From Deltaproteobacteria bacterium (lineage in GTDB: Bacteria; Bdellovibrionota_B; Oligoflexia; Oligoflexales; CAIYRB01), in the NCBI GenBank assembly GCA_016874735.1, contig VGTI01000011.1, forward strand, positions 20,157 through 84,156: 64,000 bases of DNA. Reading direction: 5' to 3'. This document shows, piece after piece, positions 44,115 through 53,824 of this stretch. The stretch's first letter is position 1; each line of letters opens with the position of its first letter. The notes under the pieces are model-generated. The model was not told where the DNA came from, made no database searches, and saw only the letters and a list, made by a program, of their open reading frames with translations. The position numbers were made by a program, and so were the translations under genes.

Positions 44115-44573
44115 TCAACCTCCTTTGCTGATTAAACTCGTCACGACGCGATCAAAGGCATCGGCAAAGCGCTTCTTGTCGAGGTCGCCGAGAGGTGCGG
44201 GGCCACCTTGTATCTCGCCGCCGCTGCGCAGTTCCTGCATGAGGTTGCGCATGGCGAGGCGCTCTCTGATGTTGGCCTCGGTGTAAATTTCGCCGCGGGG
44301 GTTTAGTCCCATGCAGCCTTTTTCGACGATACGACTGGCGAGCGGAATATCGGCCGTAATCACTAAATCATCAGCAACGGCGTTCTCCGCGATATAGTTA
44401 TCCGCCGCGTCAAAGGCGCCGGATACGGCGATCATTTGGATTATGCCGCCGGCCGGAACGTGCATATACCTATTGGCCACAACAGCTACGGCTATCCTAC
44501 GCTTTTGCGATGCCTTAAAGACAATGTCGCGGACAATTTGAGGGCAGCCGTCGTTATCAAGCCATATACGCAT
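44115..44573 (-). CDS. YaiI/YqxD family (UPF0178, DUF188) protein
   Basis: A 152-residue cytoplasmic protein. [20 protein letters not shown] at the N-terminus, VANRYMHVP and DDLVITADIPLASRIVEKG, then LNPRGEIYT, match the UPF0178 family, a PIN/NYN-like fold suspected to be a nuclease. The acidic residues of DNDGCP and TADIPLA would coordinate metal. Real function is not known. The start shares one base with the pentapeptide-gene stop (TGATG). Confidence 0.9.
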   Translation of the reverse strand: MRIWLDNDGCPQIVRDIVFKASQKRRIAVAVVANRYMHVPAGGIIQMIAVSGAFDAADNYIAENAVADDLVITADIPLASRIVEKGCMGLNPRGEIYTEANIRERLAMRNLMQELRSGGEIQGGPAPLGDLDKKRFADAFDRVVTSLISKGG

Positions 44574-45259
44574 CAGAGCACTACGTTACCTGAAACCAAG
44601 GGCTCGTCGGGAAGAGGCTGAGTCGTGTCAGCTTCGTCCTCAGATGCTGCCTGAGCTTCATTAGCTACTGACTCATCAGTTAATGGCTCAGTAACTAATG
44701 ACGCGCCAACATCTGACTCAGCAACTAAAGACTCGGCCGGGGCCGGCGCAGCGGCTAGCGTGTTGTCTACGGGCTTCTCTGGTGTCTTCATCAGAGTCTT
44801 GCTGAGATCAACACCAGTAAGGTTAGCGTTGGTCAAGTCGGCACCGCGCAGATCAGCGCCTTCGAGTCGCGCGCGCCGTAGTTTAGCGCCGCGGAGATTG
44901 GCGCAGGCCAGTACGGCTCCTTGCAGATTGGCGACACTGAGATTGGCACCTTCAAGATCACAGCCAGCTAAATTGGCACCACTCAGGTTAGCGCCGCTTA
45001 GATTGACGCCGGCTAGTTCGTAGCCGCGCAAGTCAGCATTAGTAAGGTTGGCGCGACCGCTTGCGACTTCAGTATTGGGGTCGAGCACCGCCTCCGCCCA
45101 TTTTTGATGAGCGGCGAGTACCTTTTGCAAATCGTCGAGGCAAGTCACGACAGCCACATGTGCGATGGGAATTTCCGGTAACTTATTGGATTTGACTGGG
45201 GCCTCGGTAGGCGCGGGAGCGAGCTCGGTGGCGTCGCCCGAAAGTTCCGTCGTTTCCAT
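44573..45259 (-). CDS. pentapeptide-repeat protein
   Basis: A 228-residue protein with ~17 pentapeptide units (A[DN]LxG or xNLxx) from about residue 70 to 155, e.g. [20 protein letters not shown]. These form a right-handed quadrilateral beta helix. The flanks are acidic and low-complexity (Ala/Pro/Glu/Asp). Some pentapeptide proteins protect DNA gyrase, but most are of unknown role, so none is assigned. It is first in a tightly overlapped operon with the UPF0178 gene and the GT-C-like gene. Confidence 0.88.
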   Translation of the reverse strand: METTELSGDATELAPAPTEAPVKSNKLPEIPIAHVAVVTCLDDLQKVLAAHQKWAEAVLDPNTEVASGRANLTNADLRGYELAGVNLSGANLSGANLAGCDLEGANLSVANLQGAVLACANLRGAKLRRARLEGADLRGADLTNANLTGVDLSKTLMKTPEKPVDNTLAAAPAPAESLVAESDVGASLVTEPLTDESVANEAQAASEDEADTTQPLPDEPLVSGNVVL

Positions 45260-45421
45260 GACTGGGATCCCTCACTAGTGATTGCGGTGTCTTAGAGTGT
45301 CGCCGGATTTACTTAGGATTGCAAGCTCAAATGTCCGATTTTATTGTAGAATAAACTTTTTTCATTGAAGGTATTAAGCTTTTTTAATAGCAGAACCCGA
45401 AGCTGACAAGGGGGACGAGCA

Positions 45422-46150
45422 TTGCAGCTATCGGGATTATTGCAACGACTAGTAGGGACACGACGATCAGGGGGCGGCAGGCCGAGTCTAAGGTCACCGC
45501 GACTGAGTCGTAGACGCACCGAGCGCTACGAGGTTCCTCAAGGCAGGATGGTGGTACTCGGTAATGCCATCTGGCCCGTCGTCGATATCAGTCTGACCGG
45601 GCTGCGTGTCAAAATCGGCAGCGATATCGAGGTGCCCACGTTCCCTCTCACGATGAACCTCAAGTGGGGACAAGTGTTGCTCCGCACCGAAGCTAAGTTG
45701 GTGTGGCAACTTGGTGACCTGGCCGGTCTGGTGTTTACCGATACTACGGGTGAATCTCTGCTGCGTATCCGTGCTTTAACTGAGCCCTTGGCTCTGGGGA
45801 GATCACTAGAGCCAGTAGAAGCGTCAGCCACCCTTGGATCTGAGGCTGGTAAAAGGTGGTTTCATGGACAACAGGACTTAAACCTCTGGACCTGGCAAAG
45901 CCCAACAACAAAGCGTTTAGACAAGTGGATCCTGCAGCATAGCCATCAAATCTACACTTGGACCGAAGATAAAGGACTGGAGTTAAGATCGTATGCACCG
46001 CAAGGTTGGTCGCCTGTGACAGTGGGTATGCCAGCGGCGACCCTGCCAAGAGAGCAGCTGCCATGGCTGCGCGATCTTTTGTGGTCACTTCCTGATCCGA
46101 TCCGCGTCGCGCTCCTTGAGACCCTAGAGGGGCCTAGTCACCGGTATTAG
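45422..46150 (+). CDS. PilZ-domain protein, likely c-di-GMP effector
   Basis: A 242-residue protein with a PilZ domain at about residues 30-120. The c-di-GMP signature is present: RRRTERYEVP (RxxxR) and VDISLTGLRV (D/N-x-S-x-x-G). The C-terminal half (RWFHGQQDLNLWTW to LLETLEGPSH) is unrecognised. TTG 45422 has AGGGGG eight bases upstream and is the probable start. It precedes the OmpA-like gene by 62 bases and might share its transcript; a motility or envelope role is only inferred. Confidence 0.82.
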   Translation: MQLSGLLQRLVGTRRSGGGRPSLRSPRLSRRRTERYEVPQGRMVVLGNAIWPVVDISLTGLRVKIGSDIEVPTFPLTMNLKWGQVLLRTEAKLVWQLGDLAGLVFTDTTGESLLRIRALTEPLALGRSLEPVEASATLGSEAGKRWFHGQQDLNLWTWQSPTTKRLDKWILQHSHQIYTWTEDKGLELRSYAPQGWSPVTVGMPAATLPREQLPWLRDLLWSLPDPIRVALLETLEGPSHRY

Positions 46151-46212
46151 TCCTCAAGTTTAGTCCTCAATGCGACGATACCGTTGCTACCACTAAAAGA
46201 GGACTGAGCAAG

Positions 46213-47871
46213 ATGCAGGGGCGCCGAGCCAACAGTTTACTGACGCTGCAATATGGCCTTTTGGCCTATCTGTGGGCGTTGGGACTCACGTGGGCGTGCT
46301 CAGGGACCGCGGCCTACGGCATCGATTTGCAAACGTTCGCACCATTCGCCGACAACAATCCGCTAGTGTCCGTCCTTGGTGCAGCAGCACTAGAACCGGG
46401 GGAATGCTGGGCCGGCATTTATGCTAATCATGCGCGCGAGCCGCTGCAGCAGGAGGATCAAGCGGTGGCAGGCGCTAAACTGAAGGCGCTTAGTGCACTG
46501 ACTATCGCCCCGTCGTGCGGTCTTACAGCAAATTTAGGCATCTTGGCGTCGGCTCCGGTCAACTGGGTCACGGCGCAGCGTGCCGATGGTAGCATGAATA
46601 CCGCAACCAATAATGCCGCGACCAAGGGGCAGGTCGGTGATGCGCAAGTGGCACTGCGCTGGACCTTGATCCCGCGCGCTGTGCCATTTACGGGTCGCAG
46701 CGTCGCCTTGGCACCCGTCATGAAATTAGGGCGCTCAACCACCGTGCCGACTGATGGGACGTCGCTCACCGCGGGTAGTGACGGGGCTGTTAGTGGGGGC
46801 TTAAAGTTACTCTATGATCAGTATCTAACACCCAATAATTATATTGCGGCAAATTTTGACTATGCGCATCGCAGCGATCAATCACTTTACGGTCAGAAAC
46901 TTGGTGCCGAATGGCGCTTTGGTCTTGGCTATTCGTACATGATCGAGCCCTTATCGGGACTCAGCGCCTTCGCCTCGTGGCAGGGGCGGCGCTCCGTTAC
47001 TTGGCAGGCAGGGGCGGCGCTCAGCACATCGATAGAATCTCAGGTCGGCATCAGCGCTAAGCCGCTGGGCGACCGGATGGGAATTTTTCTTGGTGCAGGT
47101 CGGGGCCTGGGAGACGGCTATGGTGCGCCGGTAGCGCGGTTGTTTGCCGGGATTGAGTTCACTGTCAGCAAGGTTACGCCACCGGCTAAGCCTTTTGTCG
47201 AATCGGAAATCCCGCCGCCAGAAGTGAGCAGCAACGATCCCGGTTCGCTACGTCTTAATCTGCGTGACTCGAAGCGCAAAGACGTGGCCTTTAGTTTACG
47301 TGGTGGCAGTGCCCTAACGACAAAATCAGGGGCCGTTCTGTCCGGAACGGTGATGGGGGGCGGTCCATTTTTTCAGGCGATGAGTCCGGGGATCTATACG
47401 CTCGATGTGAAGGCCAGCGGTTATTCTAAACGTAGTGAGCAACTCGTGGTGTCCCCGGGCGTCACCAGCCTCGTGGAGGTGACACCCAGGTCACGCGGCG
47501 AGCTATCGATCATCGTACGCCTCGAGGTGCCGCCGATTCAATTTGAGACTAAGAAAGCGGTGATCAAGACTCAGTCCTATGCAGATCTTGATCGCCTGGC
47601 AAAAATCTTGAGTGACACTGAGTCGATACAATTACTCGCCATCGAGGGCCACACCGATAACGTAGGTGCCCGCGATCGGAACATCAAACTGTCTCTCGCC
47701 AGGGCTAACGCCGTGCAGGCCTATCTCATTACCAAGGGCGTTAACCCGCGGCGTCTAACGGCCAAGGGATTTGGCCCTGATGATCCCGTCAGCAGCAACG
47801 AGACCGATCTCGGCCGTGGCCGCAATCGCCGTGTCGAGTTTGTCATTCAAGCAGTCAAGCCGTCACGCTGA
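46213..47871 (+). CDS. outer-membrane beta-barrel protein with PEGA-like and OmpA C-terminal domains
   Basis: A 552-residue protein. Signal peptide (about 1-36, ending TAAYG). A beta barrel occupies about 37-320, with alternating aromatic strands (VALRWTLIPRAV, FGLGYSYMIEPL). Next a PEGA-like strand block (about 335-420, GIYTLDVKASGYSKRSEQL) and then an OmpA domain (about 435-550) with FETKKAVIK, EGHTDNVGARDRN, LSLARANAVQAYL and GRNRRVEF, which binds peptidoglycan. GAGGA precedes the ATG. It converges on the MFS gene, overlapping by 17 bases. Confidence 0.93.
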   Translation: MQGRRANSLLTLQYGLLAYLWALGLTWACSGTAAYGIDLQTFAPFADNNPLVSVLGAAALEPGECWAGIYANHAREPLQQEDQAVAGAKLKALSALTIAPSCGLTANLGILASAPVNWVTAQRADGSMNTATNNAATKGQVGDAQVALRWTLIPRAVPFTGRSVALAPVMKLGRSTTVPTDGTSLTAGSDGAVSGGLKLLYDQYLTPNNYIAANFDYAHRSDQSLYGQKLGAEWRFGLGYSYMIEPLSGLSAFASWQGRRSVTWQAGAALSTSIESQVGISAKPLGDRMGIFLGAGRGLGDGYGAPVARLFAGIEFTVSKVTPPAKPFVESEIPPPEVSSNDPGSLRLNLRDSKRKDVAFSLRGGSALTTKSGAVLSGTVMGGGPFFQAMSPGIYTLDVKASGYSKRSEQLVVSPGVTSLVEVTPRSRGELSIIVRLEVPPIQFETKKAVIKTQSYADLDRLAKILSDTESIQLLAIEGHTDNVGARDRNIKLSLARANAVQAYLITKGVNPRRLTAKGFGPDDPVSSNETDLGRGRNRRVEFVIQAVKPSR

Positions 47872-49063
47872 CGGTAGTGTTGCGCTTCATGATCGCGAGC
47901 CCGAGCGCCACCACAGAAATGGCAAAGGTACTAACACCTAGCCACCCTGCATGTTGCCAAAAGAAAGCCCCAAGTGCTGAGCCCGTTGCTCCACCGGTAA
48001 AGTATGTCACCATGTAGGCTGTATTCAGGCGTCCACGTGCTTGCGGATCGATACCATAAATACGTGTTTGATTAGCCACGTGTCCGGACTGCACGCCGAG
48101 ATCCATCACCAAGATGCCGATGATGAGTCCACTAATCGTTCGCCCAAATAAACCGAGGATGATAAAGCCAACGAGAGTAAGGAATAGCGCCCAAACTAAG
48201 GCAGCCCTCGCGCCGATACTATCCGTGAGGCGCCCGAAGATGGGAGCACCTGCTGCACCGATGGCACCTACTAAACCAAAAAGTCCGGCCACCTCAGGTC
48301 CGTAACCGAAAGGTGGCGCCTCCAGTAAAAAGGCAAGCGTCGTCCAAAGAGCGCTGAAGGCGGCAAACAGCAGGGCGCTAGTCACGGCAGATTCGCGCAG
48401 CGCTGCATGTTGCCTGGCTAGATCAAGCACAGAACGTAGCAGCACAAAATACTTGAGATGCACCACAGGTGGGCGCCGCGGTAACCAGCGATAAACCAGG
48501 ACGGCCAGTGTCACCATCATTGTTGCAGCGACCCAGTAAACACCACGCCAGCCAAAGACTCCTGCCGTTAGTCCACTGAACGTGCGTGCTAACAGGATGC
48601 CCATAAGTAGGCCACTCAGGACCGTACCTACCACCCGTCCCCGGATGCTCTCAGGCGCCAGGTGTGCGGCATACGGCACAATCAGATGCACAATGGAGGT
48701 CGACATGCCCACGGCGAAGCTCGCGAAAAATAAAGTCTGCGCTGAGGATGCCGTCGCCATGGCAATAAGGGCGCAGGCAGCGAGCCCAAGTAAGGCCGTG
48801 ATCAGTGAGCGCAGCTCACGCGTATCGCCTAAAGGCACTACGGTGAGCATACCCAAAGCGGTGCCGAGCTGCGTTGTCATAACGATTTGGCCTGCCCTCT
48901 CTGGCGATAACGCAAATTCACGCCCCAGCTCAGCAAGAATGGGCTGCACGTAATAGGCATTGGCGACAATGATGCCAACGCTCGTCGCAAGAAAAAGAAC
49001 CAGGCGGCGTTTGAGCACTGGCTCGTTGGTAACTGGGTTGGGGGGTGGCGGCTCTAAGTTCAC
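47855..49063 (-). CDS. major facilitator superfamily transporter
   Basis: A ~402-residue, 12-helix MFS transporter. NAYYVQPILAELGREFALSP at the N-terminus and PYAAHLAPESIRGRVVGTVLSG are typical of the YgaY/YnfM-like drug/unknown-substrate branch; LGDTRELRSLI occupies the loop 2-3 motif and GRLTDSIGARAAL its second copy. The substrate cannot be told. GTG 49063 has GGAGT seven bases before it; a TTG at 49105 is the frame limit. Confidence 0.88.
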   Translation of the reverse strand: MNLEPPPPNPVTNEPVLKRRLVLFLATSVGIIVANAYYVQPILAELGREFALSPERAGQIVMTTQLGTALGMLTVVPLGDTRELRSLITALLGLAACALIAMATASSAQTLFFASFAVGMSTSIVHLIVPYAAHLAPESIRGRVVGTVLSGLLMGILLARTFSGLTAGVFGWRGVYWVAATMMVTLAVLVYRWLPRRPPVVHLKYFVLLRSVLDLARQHAALRESAVTSALLFAAFSALWTTLAFLLEAPPFGYGPEVAGLFGLVGAIGAAGAPIFGRLTDSIGARAALVWALFLTLVGFIILGLFGRTISGLIIGILVMDLGVQSGHVANQTRIYGIDPQARGRLNTAYMVTYFTGGATGSALGAFFWQHAGWLGVSTFAISVVALGLAIMKRNTTVSVTA

Positions 49064-49231
49064 TGCCGGACTCCGGTAAATGCAAAAGTCTCCGCACCTT
49101 ATCAAGTTGGCCCGCGGCTTGCTAGGTCAGTCCCGGGCTAAAGTTTAACCCAGGGATTCCGATGAGGATTTAGGGAATCTTTGCCTCAAGACCTTGGGAC
49201 CATCGGCGGGCGGGGCAACAGGGAGGGTGAC

Positions 49232-50050
49232 ATGACGAACCAGATGAATATCCGCGTACTACGTAGCTACGTTGGTGGCTTTGCCTGGCCGACCTTGGCG
49301 CTAGCCGTTGGCACATGGAGTGTCTTTGGTGCCGCCTGTTACGCTACCTTGGTCGGAGTACTGCCGCCTCTGGCGCTACTTCTGGTGGCGACGGTTTGTA
49401 ACCTTTATAGCTTCACCGTCTTTCACGAAGCAGCGCACGAAAATATCGAGGGCAAAGGGCGCGGCGGTTGGTTAACCGCGGCTATCGGTGCAGTTGCGGG
49501 CGTCATGTTTATGGCTCCATTTGCCGCCGTGCGCCGCATACACTTGACCCATCACCAGCACACGAATGATCCCGCGAACGATCCGGATCACTGGGTGGCC
49601 ACCAAAAATCCAGTTATGCTGCTTCTGCGTTGCGCGACGATTTACCCTCGCTATCTGTACTGTTACCTGGTCAAGATCGACCGTCCGCGCACCGAGCTTA
49701 TGAAGGAAATTGTAATCCTCCTTGGACTCTGGATAACTGCGGTGGCGGCACTCTCCACGCCCTGGGCTGATGTTTCCCTATATGGCTTTATGATGCCGTC
49801 GTTCTTGGGTATGGGGTTTACTGCCTTCTTTCTCGATTGGCTTCCCCATCATCCGCACCAGGAGACGAGTCCGGTTAGCAACACGCGCAACTTTCCCAGT
49901 CGGTTTTTAAGCGTGATACTCGTGGGCCACAACGTGCACGGAGTGCACCATTTAAACCCACGGATCCCGTTTTATCGCTGCCAGCGAGCCTACGATGCCG
50001 CGACGGCACCGCTAGCTCCCAGCGATCGACAGACCCTAAAGTCAGCCTAA
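49232..50050 (+). CDS. fatty acid desaturase family protein (beta-carotene hydroxylase-like)
   Basis: A ~272-residue membrane desaturase with the three histidine boxes: FHEAAHE, HLTHHQHTND, and HNVHGVHH. It has four hydrophobic stretches. The third box HxxHH and short length fit the desaturase / CrtR-like hydroxylase branch; either fatty-acid or carotenoid substrate is possible. ATG 49232 has GGGAGGG six bases before it. It is divergent from the MFS gene and converges on proS. Confidence 0.87.
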   Translation: MTNQMNIRVLRSYVGGFAWPTLALAVGTWSVFGAACYATLVGVLPPLALLLVATVCNLYSFTVFHEAAHENIEGKGRGGWLTAAIGAVAGVMFMAPFAAVRRIHLTHHQHTNDPANDPDHWVATKNPVMLLLRCATIYPRYLYCYLVKIDRPRTELMKEIVILLGLWITAVAALSTPWADVSLYGFMMPSFLGMGFTAFFLDWLPHHPHQETSPVSNTRNFPSRFLSVILVGHNVHGVHHLNPRIPFYRCQRAYDAATAPLAPSDRQTLKSA

Positions 50051-50070
50051 AGATCGGTACTCAGATGGTT

Positions 50071-51585
50071 TCAGTAGCTCTTGGCAAAGACCACGCGTTG
50101 CTGACTCGGACGACCGGAAAAGAGACACTTGCCGCTCTCCTTTTCGCCCGTGAGTGGGATACAGCGTGCTGTCACTTTGAGATCTTTTAACTTGTCCTGC
50201 GCCTCAGGACCTGGCGACCAGTGGCACATGGCAAAGCCCCCGTGAATTTCTGGTTTGTCCTCGTTCTTCGGTGTGAAGTAGGAGACAAAATCATCCCAAG
50301 AGTCGATATTGCGCGTGTGCTCGTCGCGGTATTTGCGAGCTTTGTTTAGAAGATTAGCTTGCATATCGGTCAGGATCTGGCCGACGGTCGCGACAAACTC
50401 AGCACGCGGTATAAACATCTTAGCTTTTGGTTCTTGGTCGCGGCGCGCCACTGCAACAGAGCCCGATGCAACGTCGCGCGGTCCCACTTCAACCCGAAGC
50501 GGCACGCCACGTTTGACGTGCTGCCAAGATTTTTCGCCACCGCGGAGATCGCGGAGGTCCAGGTTGACCTCGACGGGGCTGCCACCAAAAGTCTGTGCTT
50601 GCAGCTCGGCCTTCAGACCGTTGCAGAACTCAAGCACCGACGCCTTCTCCTCGTCGTTACGGTAGATAGGCATGATCACCACGTGATGCGGTGCCAGGCG
50701 CGGCGGTAGAATCAGACCGTCGTCGTCAGAGTGCGTCATCAGTAGCCCACCGACTAACCGGGTCGAGACGCCCCACGACGTGGTCCAAGCGATCTCCTCG
50801 CGACTCTCTTGGTTGAGGAACTTGATACCAGAGGCCTTGGCGAAATTTTGCCCAAGGAAGTGCGAGGTCCCGGACTGCAGCGCCTTACGGTCCTGCATCA
50901 TCGCCTCAATCGTGTACGTATTGACGGCACCGGGGAACCGCTCTTCCGGCGTCTTCTCGCCCTTGATCACTGGCATCGCCATGAAATTCTCGGCAAAGTC
51001 AGCGTAGACGTCGAGCATGCGCATGGTTTCTTCCATCGCCTCTTGCGCAGTGGCATGGACCGTGTGGCCCTCCTGCCAGAGAAACTCCGACGTCCGTAGG
51101 AACATCCGTGTGCGCATCTCCCAGCGCATGACGTTGGCCCATTGGTTCACCAGGATCGGTAGGTCACGGTAGGACTGCACCCACTTGGCGTAGGATGCGC
51201 CAATAATAGTCTCCGATGTGGGGCGGATGATGAGAGGCTCCTCGAGCTCGCCTGCGGGTTTGAGGCCCCCTCCCGGCTTAGCTTCCAGGCGGTGGTGCGT
51301 CACGACGGCGCATTCTTTGGCGAAGCCCTCGACGTGCTCGGCCTCCTTCTCCAAAAAGCTGAGCGGAATGAGTAGGGGGAAGTAGGCATTCACGTGGCCC
51401 GTATCTTTAAACATCTTGTCTAGGACGCGCTGCATGTTTTCCCATACGGCATAGCCCCAAGGCTTGATGACCATACAGCCACGCACGGGGCTGTTCTCAG
51501 CCAGGTCAGCGGCCTTGATCACCTGCTGGTACCATTCGGGATAATCATCGCTACGGGTCGGAGTGATTGCGGTTTTTGCTGCCAT
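50071..51585 (-). CDS. proS: prolyl-tRNA synthetase, type 3 (archaeal/eukaryotic-like)
   Basis: A 504-residue class II synthetase charging tRNA-Pro. The short form without the editing insertion and the C-terminal extension (CHWSPG...ARCIPL...GKCLFSG, ending FAKSY) mark the archaeal/eukaryotic-like type 3. Motif 2 lies in WANVMRWEMRTR and motif 1/RPTSET in LIIRPTSETIIGASYAKW. Zinc-like cysteines are in the C-terminal domain. The ATG follows AGCGAGCGC, a weak site. It is the only synthetase here. Confidence 0.97.
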   Translation of the reverse strand: MAAKTAITPTRSDDYPEWYQQVIKAADLAENSPVRGCMVIKPWGYAVWENMQRVLDKMFKDTGHVNAYFPLLIPLSFLEKEAEHVEGFAKECAVVTHHRLEAKPGGGLKPAGELEEPLIIRPTSETIIGASYAKWVQSYRDLPILVNQWANVMRWEMRTRMFLRTSEFLWQEGHTVHATAQEAMEETMRMLDVYADFAENFMAMPVIKGEKTPEERFPGAVNTYTIEAMMQDRKALQSGTSHFLGQNFAKASGIKFLNQESREEIAWTTSWGVSTRLVGGLLMTHSDDDGLILPPRLAPHHVVIMPIYRNDEEKASVLEFCNGLKAELQAQTFGGSPVEVNLDLRDLRGGEKSWQHVKRGVPLRVEVGPRDVASGSVAVARRDQEPKAKMFIPRAEFVATVGQILTDMQANLLNKARKYRDEHTRNIDSWDDFVSYFTPKNEDKPEIHGGFAMCHWSPGPEAQDKLKDLKVTARCIPLTGEKESGKCLFSGRPSQQRVVFAKSY

Positions 51586-51839
51586 CGTCTGCGCTCGCTT
51601 CTCGTCAACTTCAGGTGGAATTTGTGCTGGCCAGTGGGCCCGCCGCCGTTGCTATCCTTAGATACTACTGGTGGCCCAGGCGGCGAAACAGCAAATGCCG
51701 TTTTTGCTAGCCAGCGACCTCGAAATACCTTAAATGAAGGCAAATCTTTTTGCTATGATAGCCGTAATCAACCGACATACAGGTAGCGTTCTCAAGCAAA
51801 TCTTGGATTTTGCCGAAAAGACACTTGAGCGAGGTTTTT

Positions 51840-52370
51840 GTGCATAATTTGGTCCAACAGCTACGCAAGGTCGTAGGGGCTGGCGAGGTCGACGCACCGA
51901 CCATCAAATCGATAGAGCTCCTAGTGGGCGCCGCATTCCCTCGTCTCAGCGAAGAGCTCCTCTTCAAGCCGAACCCGCGTCCGGGCAGGTACCTTTGCTA
52001 CCAAGATCCGGACTTTGATTTCGTCATCATGGCTCTGGTGTGGGGGCCCGGTGACGCAACGCCCATCCACGACCATGGGACGTGGGGTGTTGAGTTGGTG
52101 CTGCAAAATCAGCTAAAAGTCACCAACTACACCGACTGTGAGGTCAATCCAGAACCGTTGGATTCGGCTATTATCGGTCCCGGTGCCGTCATGCACAACC
52201 TACCGCCGGCACGCGACGTCCATAAGATCGAGCACGCTGGTGGCGACTGCGCTATCTCGCTGCACATCTATGGGCGCAGCATGAGTTCCAATAGGTCATT
52301 CGTTCCCGGGCGTGGCTTCGAGCCGCGGCAGCTACCGGTAAGCGCTTGGCCGCGCCCCATACGGGCGTAA
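51840..52370 (+). CDS. cysteine dioxygenase-like cupin protein
   Basis: A ~176-residue cupin resembling type I cysteine/3-mercaptopropionate dioxygenases. WGPGDATPIHDHGTWGVELVL holds the first two Fe(II) His ligands; HISLH (in AISLHIYG) is likely the third. Such enzymes oxidise thiols to sulfinates. The GTG at 51840 has GAGG five bases upstream; TTG codons at 51810 and 51825 lack a site. A clear Cys-Tyr cross-link pair is not evident. It is divergent from proS. Confidence 0.85.
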   Translation: MHNLVQQLRKVVGAGEVDAPTIKSIELLVGAAFPRLSEELLFKPNPRPGRYLCYQDPDFDFVIMALVWGPGDATPIHDHGTWGVELVLQNQLKVTNYTDCEVNPEPLDSAIIGPGAVMHNLPPARDVHKIEHAGGDCAISLHIYGRSMSSNRSFVPGRGFEPRQLPVSAWPRPIRA

Positions 52371-52501
52371 CGACGCTAATTTATTGAATATAGCAAAAAT
52401 CTTCTCAAGATTTCCAAAGATCGGCCGAAGACCAGACGAGACCCCGACTGTTGCGATGCCTTAAACGGTAGCTCGCGTGGGGTGGGGAGAAAGGTCAAAG
52501 G

Positions 52502-52870
52502 GTGGCTGGACGATCGACAGACAATCTTGATGATCTACCCGCCGGTGAACCAAGTAGCTCACCGACTGGGACGCAGGTGGCGACTTCGGCCGTACCGCTG
52601 CGCCCAGCGCCTGTCCCCATCATCGAGATGAACTACCCTGACCCCACGCTTCTGAGCGTCGTCCTGCGCGACGTGTCTAAGTGGTCGGGCTACAACTTTG
52701 TGATGGAGCCAAGTCTCAACACTAAGATCCAAATCTTTGCGCCAAGACGGATGTTATTCAACGAGGCCTACGATCTCTTCTTGGCCTCGCTCGCCGTCGT
52801 CAACCTCAGGGCTGTGCAGCTAGGAAACGTCGTTAAAGTTGTACCGGTGACGCTGATTCTGGCCGTCTGA
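52502..52870 (+). CDS. orphan secretin N0 (GspD/STN-like) domain protein
   Basis: A 122-residue protein without signal peptide. After ~38 flexible residues comes EMNYPDPTLLSVVLRDVSKWSGYNFVMEP, then KIQIFAPRRMLFNEAYDLFLASLAVVNLRAVQLGNVVKVVPV, which is the N0 domain of type II secretins (GspD) and related STN domains. The rest of a secretin is absent. It may be a fragment, or a stand-alone domain that docks on a secretion partner. GTG start with AAAGG upstream. Confidence 0.75.
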   Translation: MAGRSTDNLDDLPAGEPSSSPTGTQVATSAVPLRPAPVPIIEMNYPDPTLLSVVLRDVSKWSGYNFVMEPSLNTKIQIFAPRRMLFNEAYDLFLASLAVVNLRAVQLGNVVKVVPVTLILAV

Positions 52871-52897
52871 TCTCTCGGACTCAGACCAATGCGGTAA

Positions 52898-53707
52898 TCA
52901 TCCGCGTTTGGTGAGGCGCAGATGAGTCGGCGTTTTTTGATTGACGTAGGGGTCCCACCACTCGGTCTTTTCTAGAATATTCGGATCGGCTGCACTGGGC
53001 ACAAGAATGCGTTTTAAGAGGTAGCTATCAATTGGCTCGCCGCGCACGGTATTGTCACGAGAGTATAGATGTGGGCCAGTACGTCTCATGGTGAAGCCAA
53101 GTATTTTATCGGATACGCGCAACCTTTTGGCGAAAGGACCGACCTTCATGACGATGGTCGGGACGATCTTGGCGCTCTCGTATTTAGCAGCGGTCCCATC
53201 AAATTGAAATTCGTAGATCAACGAAAACTTCCTCGCAAGGGAGAAGGCCATGTTGCCACGCTTAGTTTCACTGGCGTCGGCATTGTCACCGGCGTGAAAT
53301 GTAAATGCATTGAGACCGAACACGGGGAGCAGGGGGCGCTCCTGGCCGAAATCAACCGTGGCAAAGCTTACTGTTTCGTCTGACAGTGGATTGCCGTCCA
53401 TCCACCAGATGCCTTGCAGCTCAGAAGGTGTGCCAGTGAGATTGCTGCCAGCTTTCTGGAAAGAACCGACCTCCGCCCTTGGAAAGGTGTCTCCAAGCGT
53501 GTGGCGGCTCGGGTCTAAATCTTCTGCCGCCTGATTGGGCGGATTTTTGACCTCGGGATTACTGCCTTCGGTCAGCAGCACTTCCTCAACAGCCGGCTGA
53601 GATTTAGTTGTCAGCAGTGCTGATGATGAACTCGTCCCCGGCCGTTTACAGCTGAGCGGAGCCAAGGTAAGCGTAGCAACACAAAATAATATTGTTTTAG
53701 ACTTCAA
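52898..53707 (-). CDS. lipoprotein of unknown function
   Basis: A 269-residue lipoprotein with lipobox PLSC (Cys about residue 20). A Ser/Thr/Pro/Glu-rich linker runs to about 80; the rest is beta-rich (SELQGIWWMDG, SLIYEFQFDG). GIWWMDGNPLSDETVSF recalls the entry strand of lipocalin-like barrels. TTG 53707 has AAAGGG eight bases upstream. It lies next to the lipoxygenase locus but on its own transcript. Confidence 0.72.
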   Translation of the reverse strand: MKSKTILFCVATLTLAPLSCKRPGTSSSSALLTTKSQPAVEEVLLTEGSNPEVKNPPNQAAEDLDPSRHTLGDTFPRAEVGSFQKAGSNLTGTPSELQGIWWMDGNPLSDETVSFATVDFGQERPLLPVFGLNAFTFHAGDNADASETKRGNMAFSLARKFSLIYEFQFDGTAAKYESAKIVPTIVMKVGPFAKRLRVSDKILGFTMRRTGPHLYSRDNTVRGEPIDSYLLKRILVPSAADPNILEKTEWWDPYVNQKTPTHLRLTKRG

Positions 53708-53824
53708 ATCAAACCCTTTGCTGAAGTATCATCTAGGTATGCTATCAACTATACTCTACTGACTAGTATCTCATGACTATACTAGACAGCTAATCATGCA
53801 ACAATGCGCAGATAGGTGACGACG

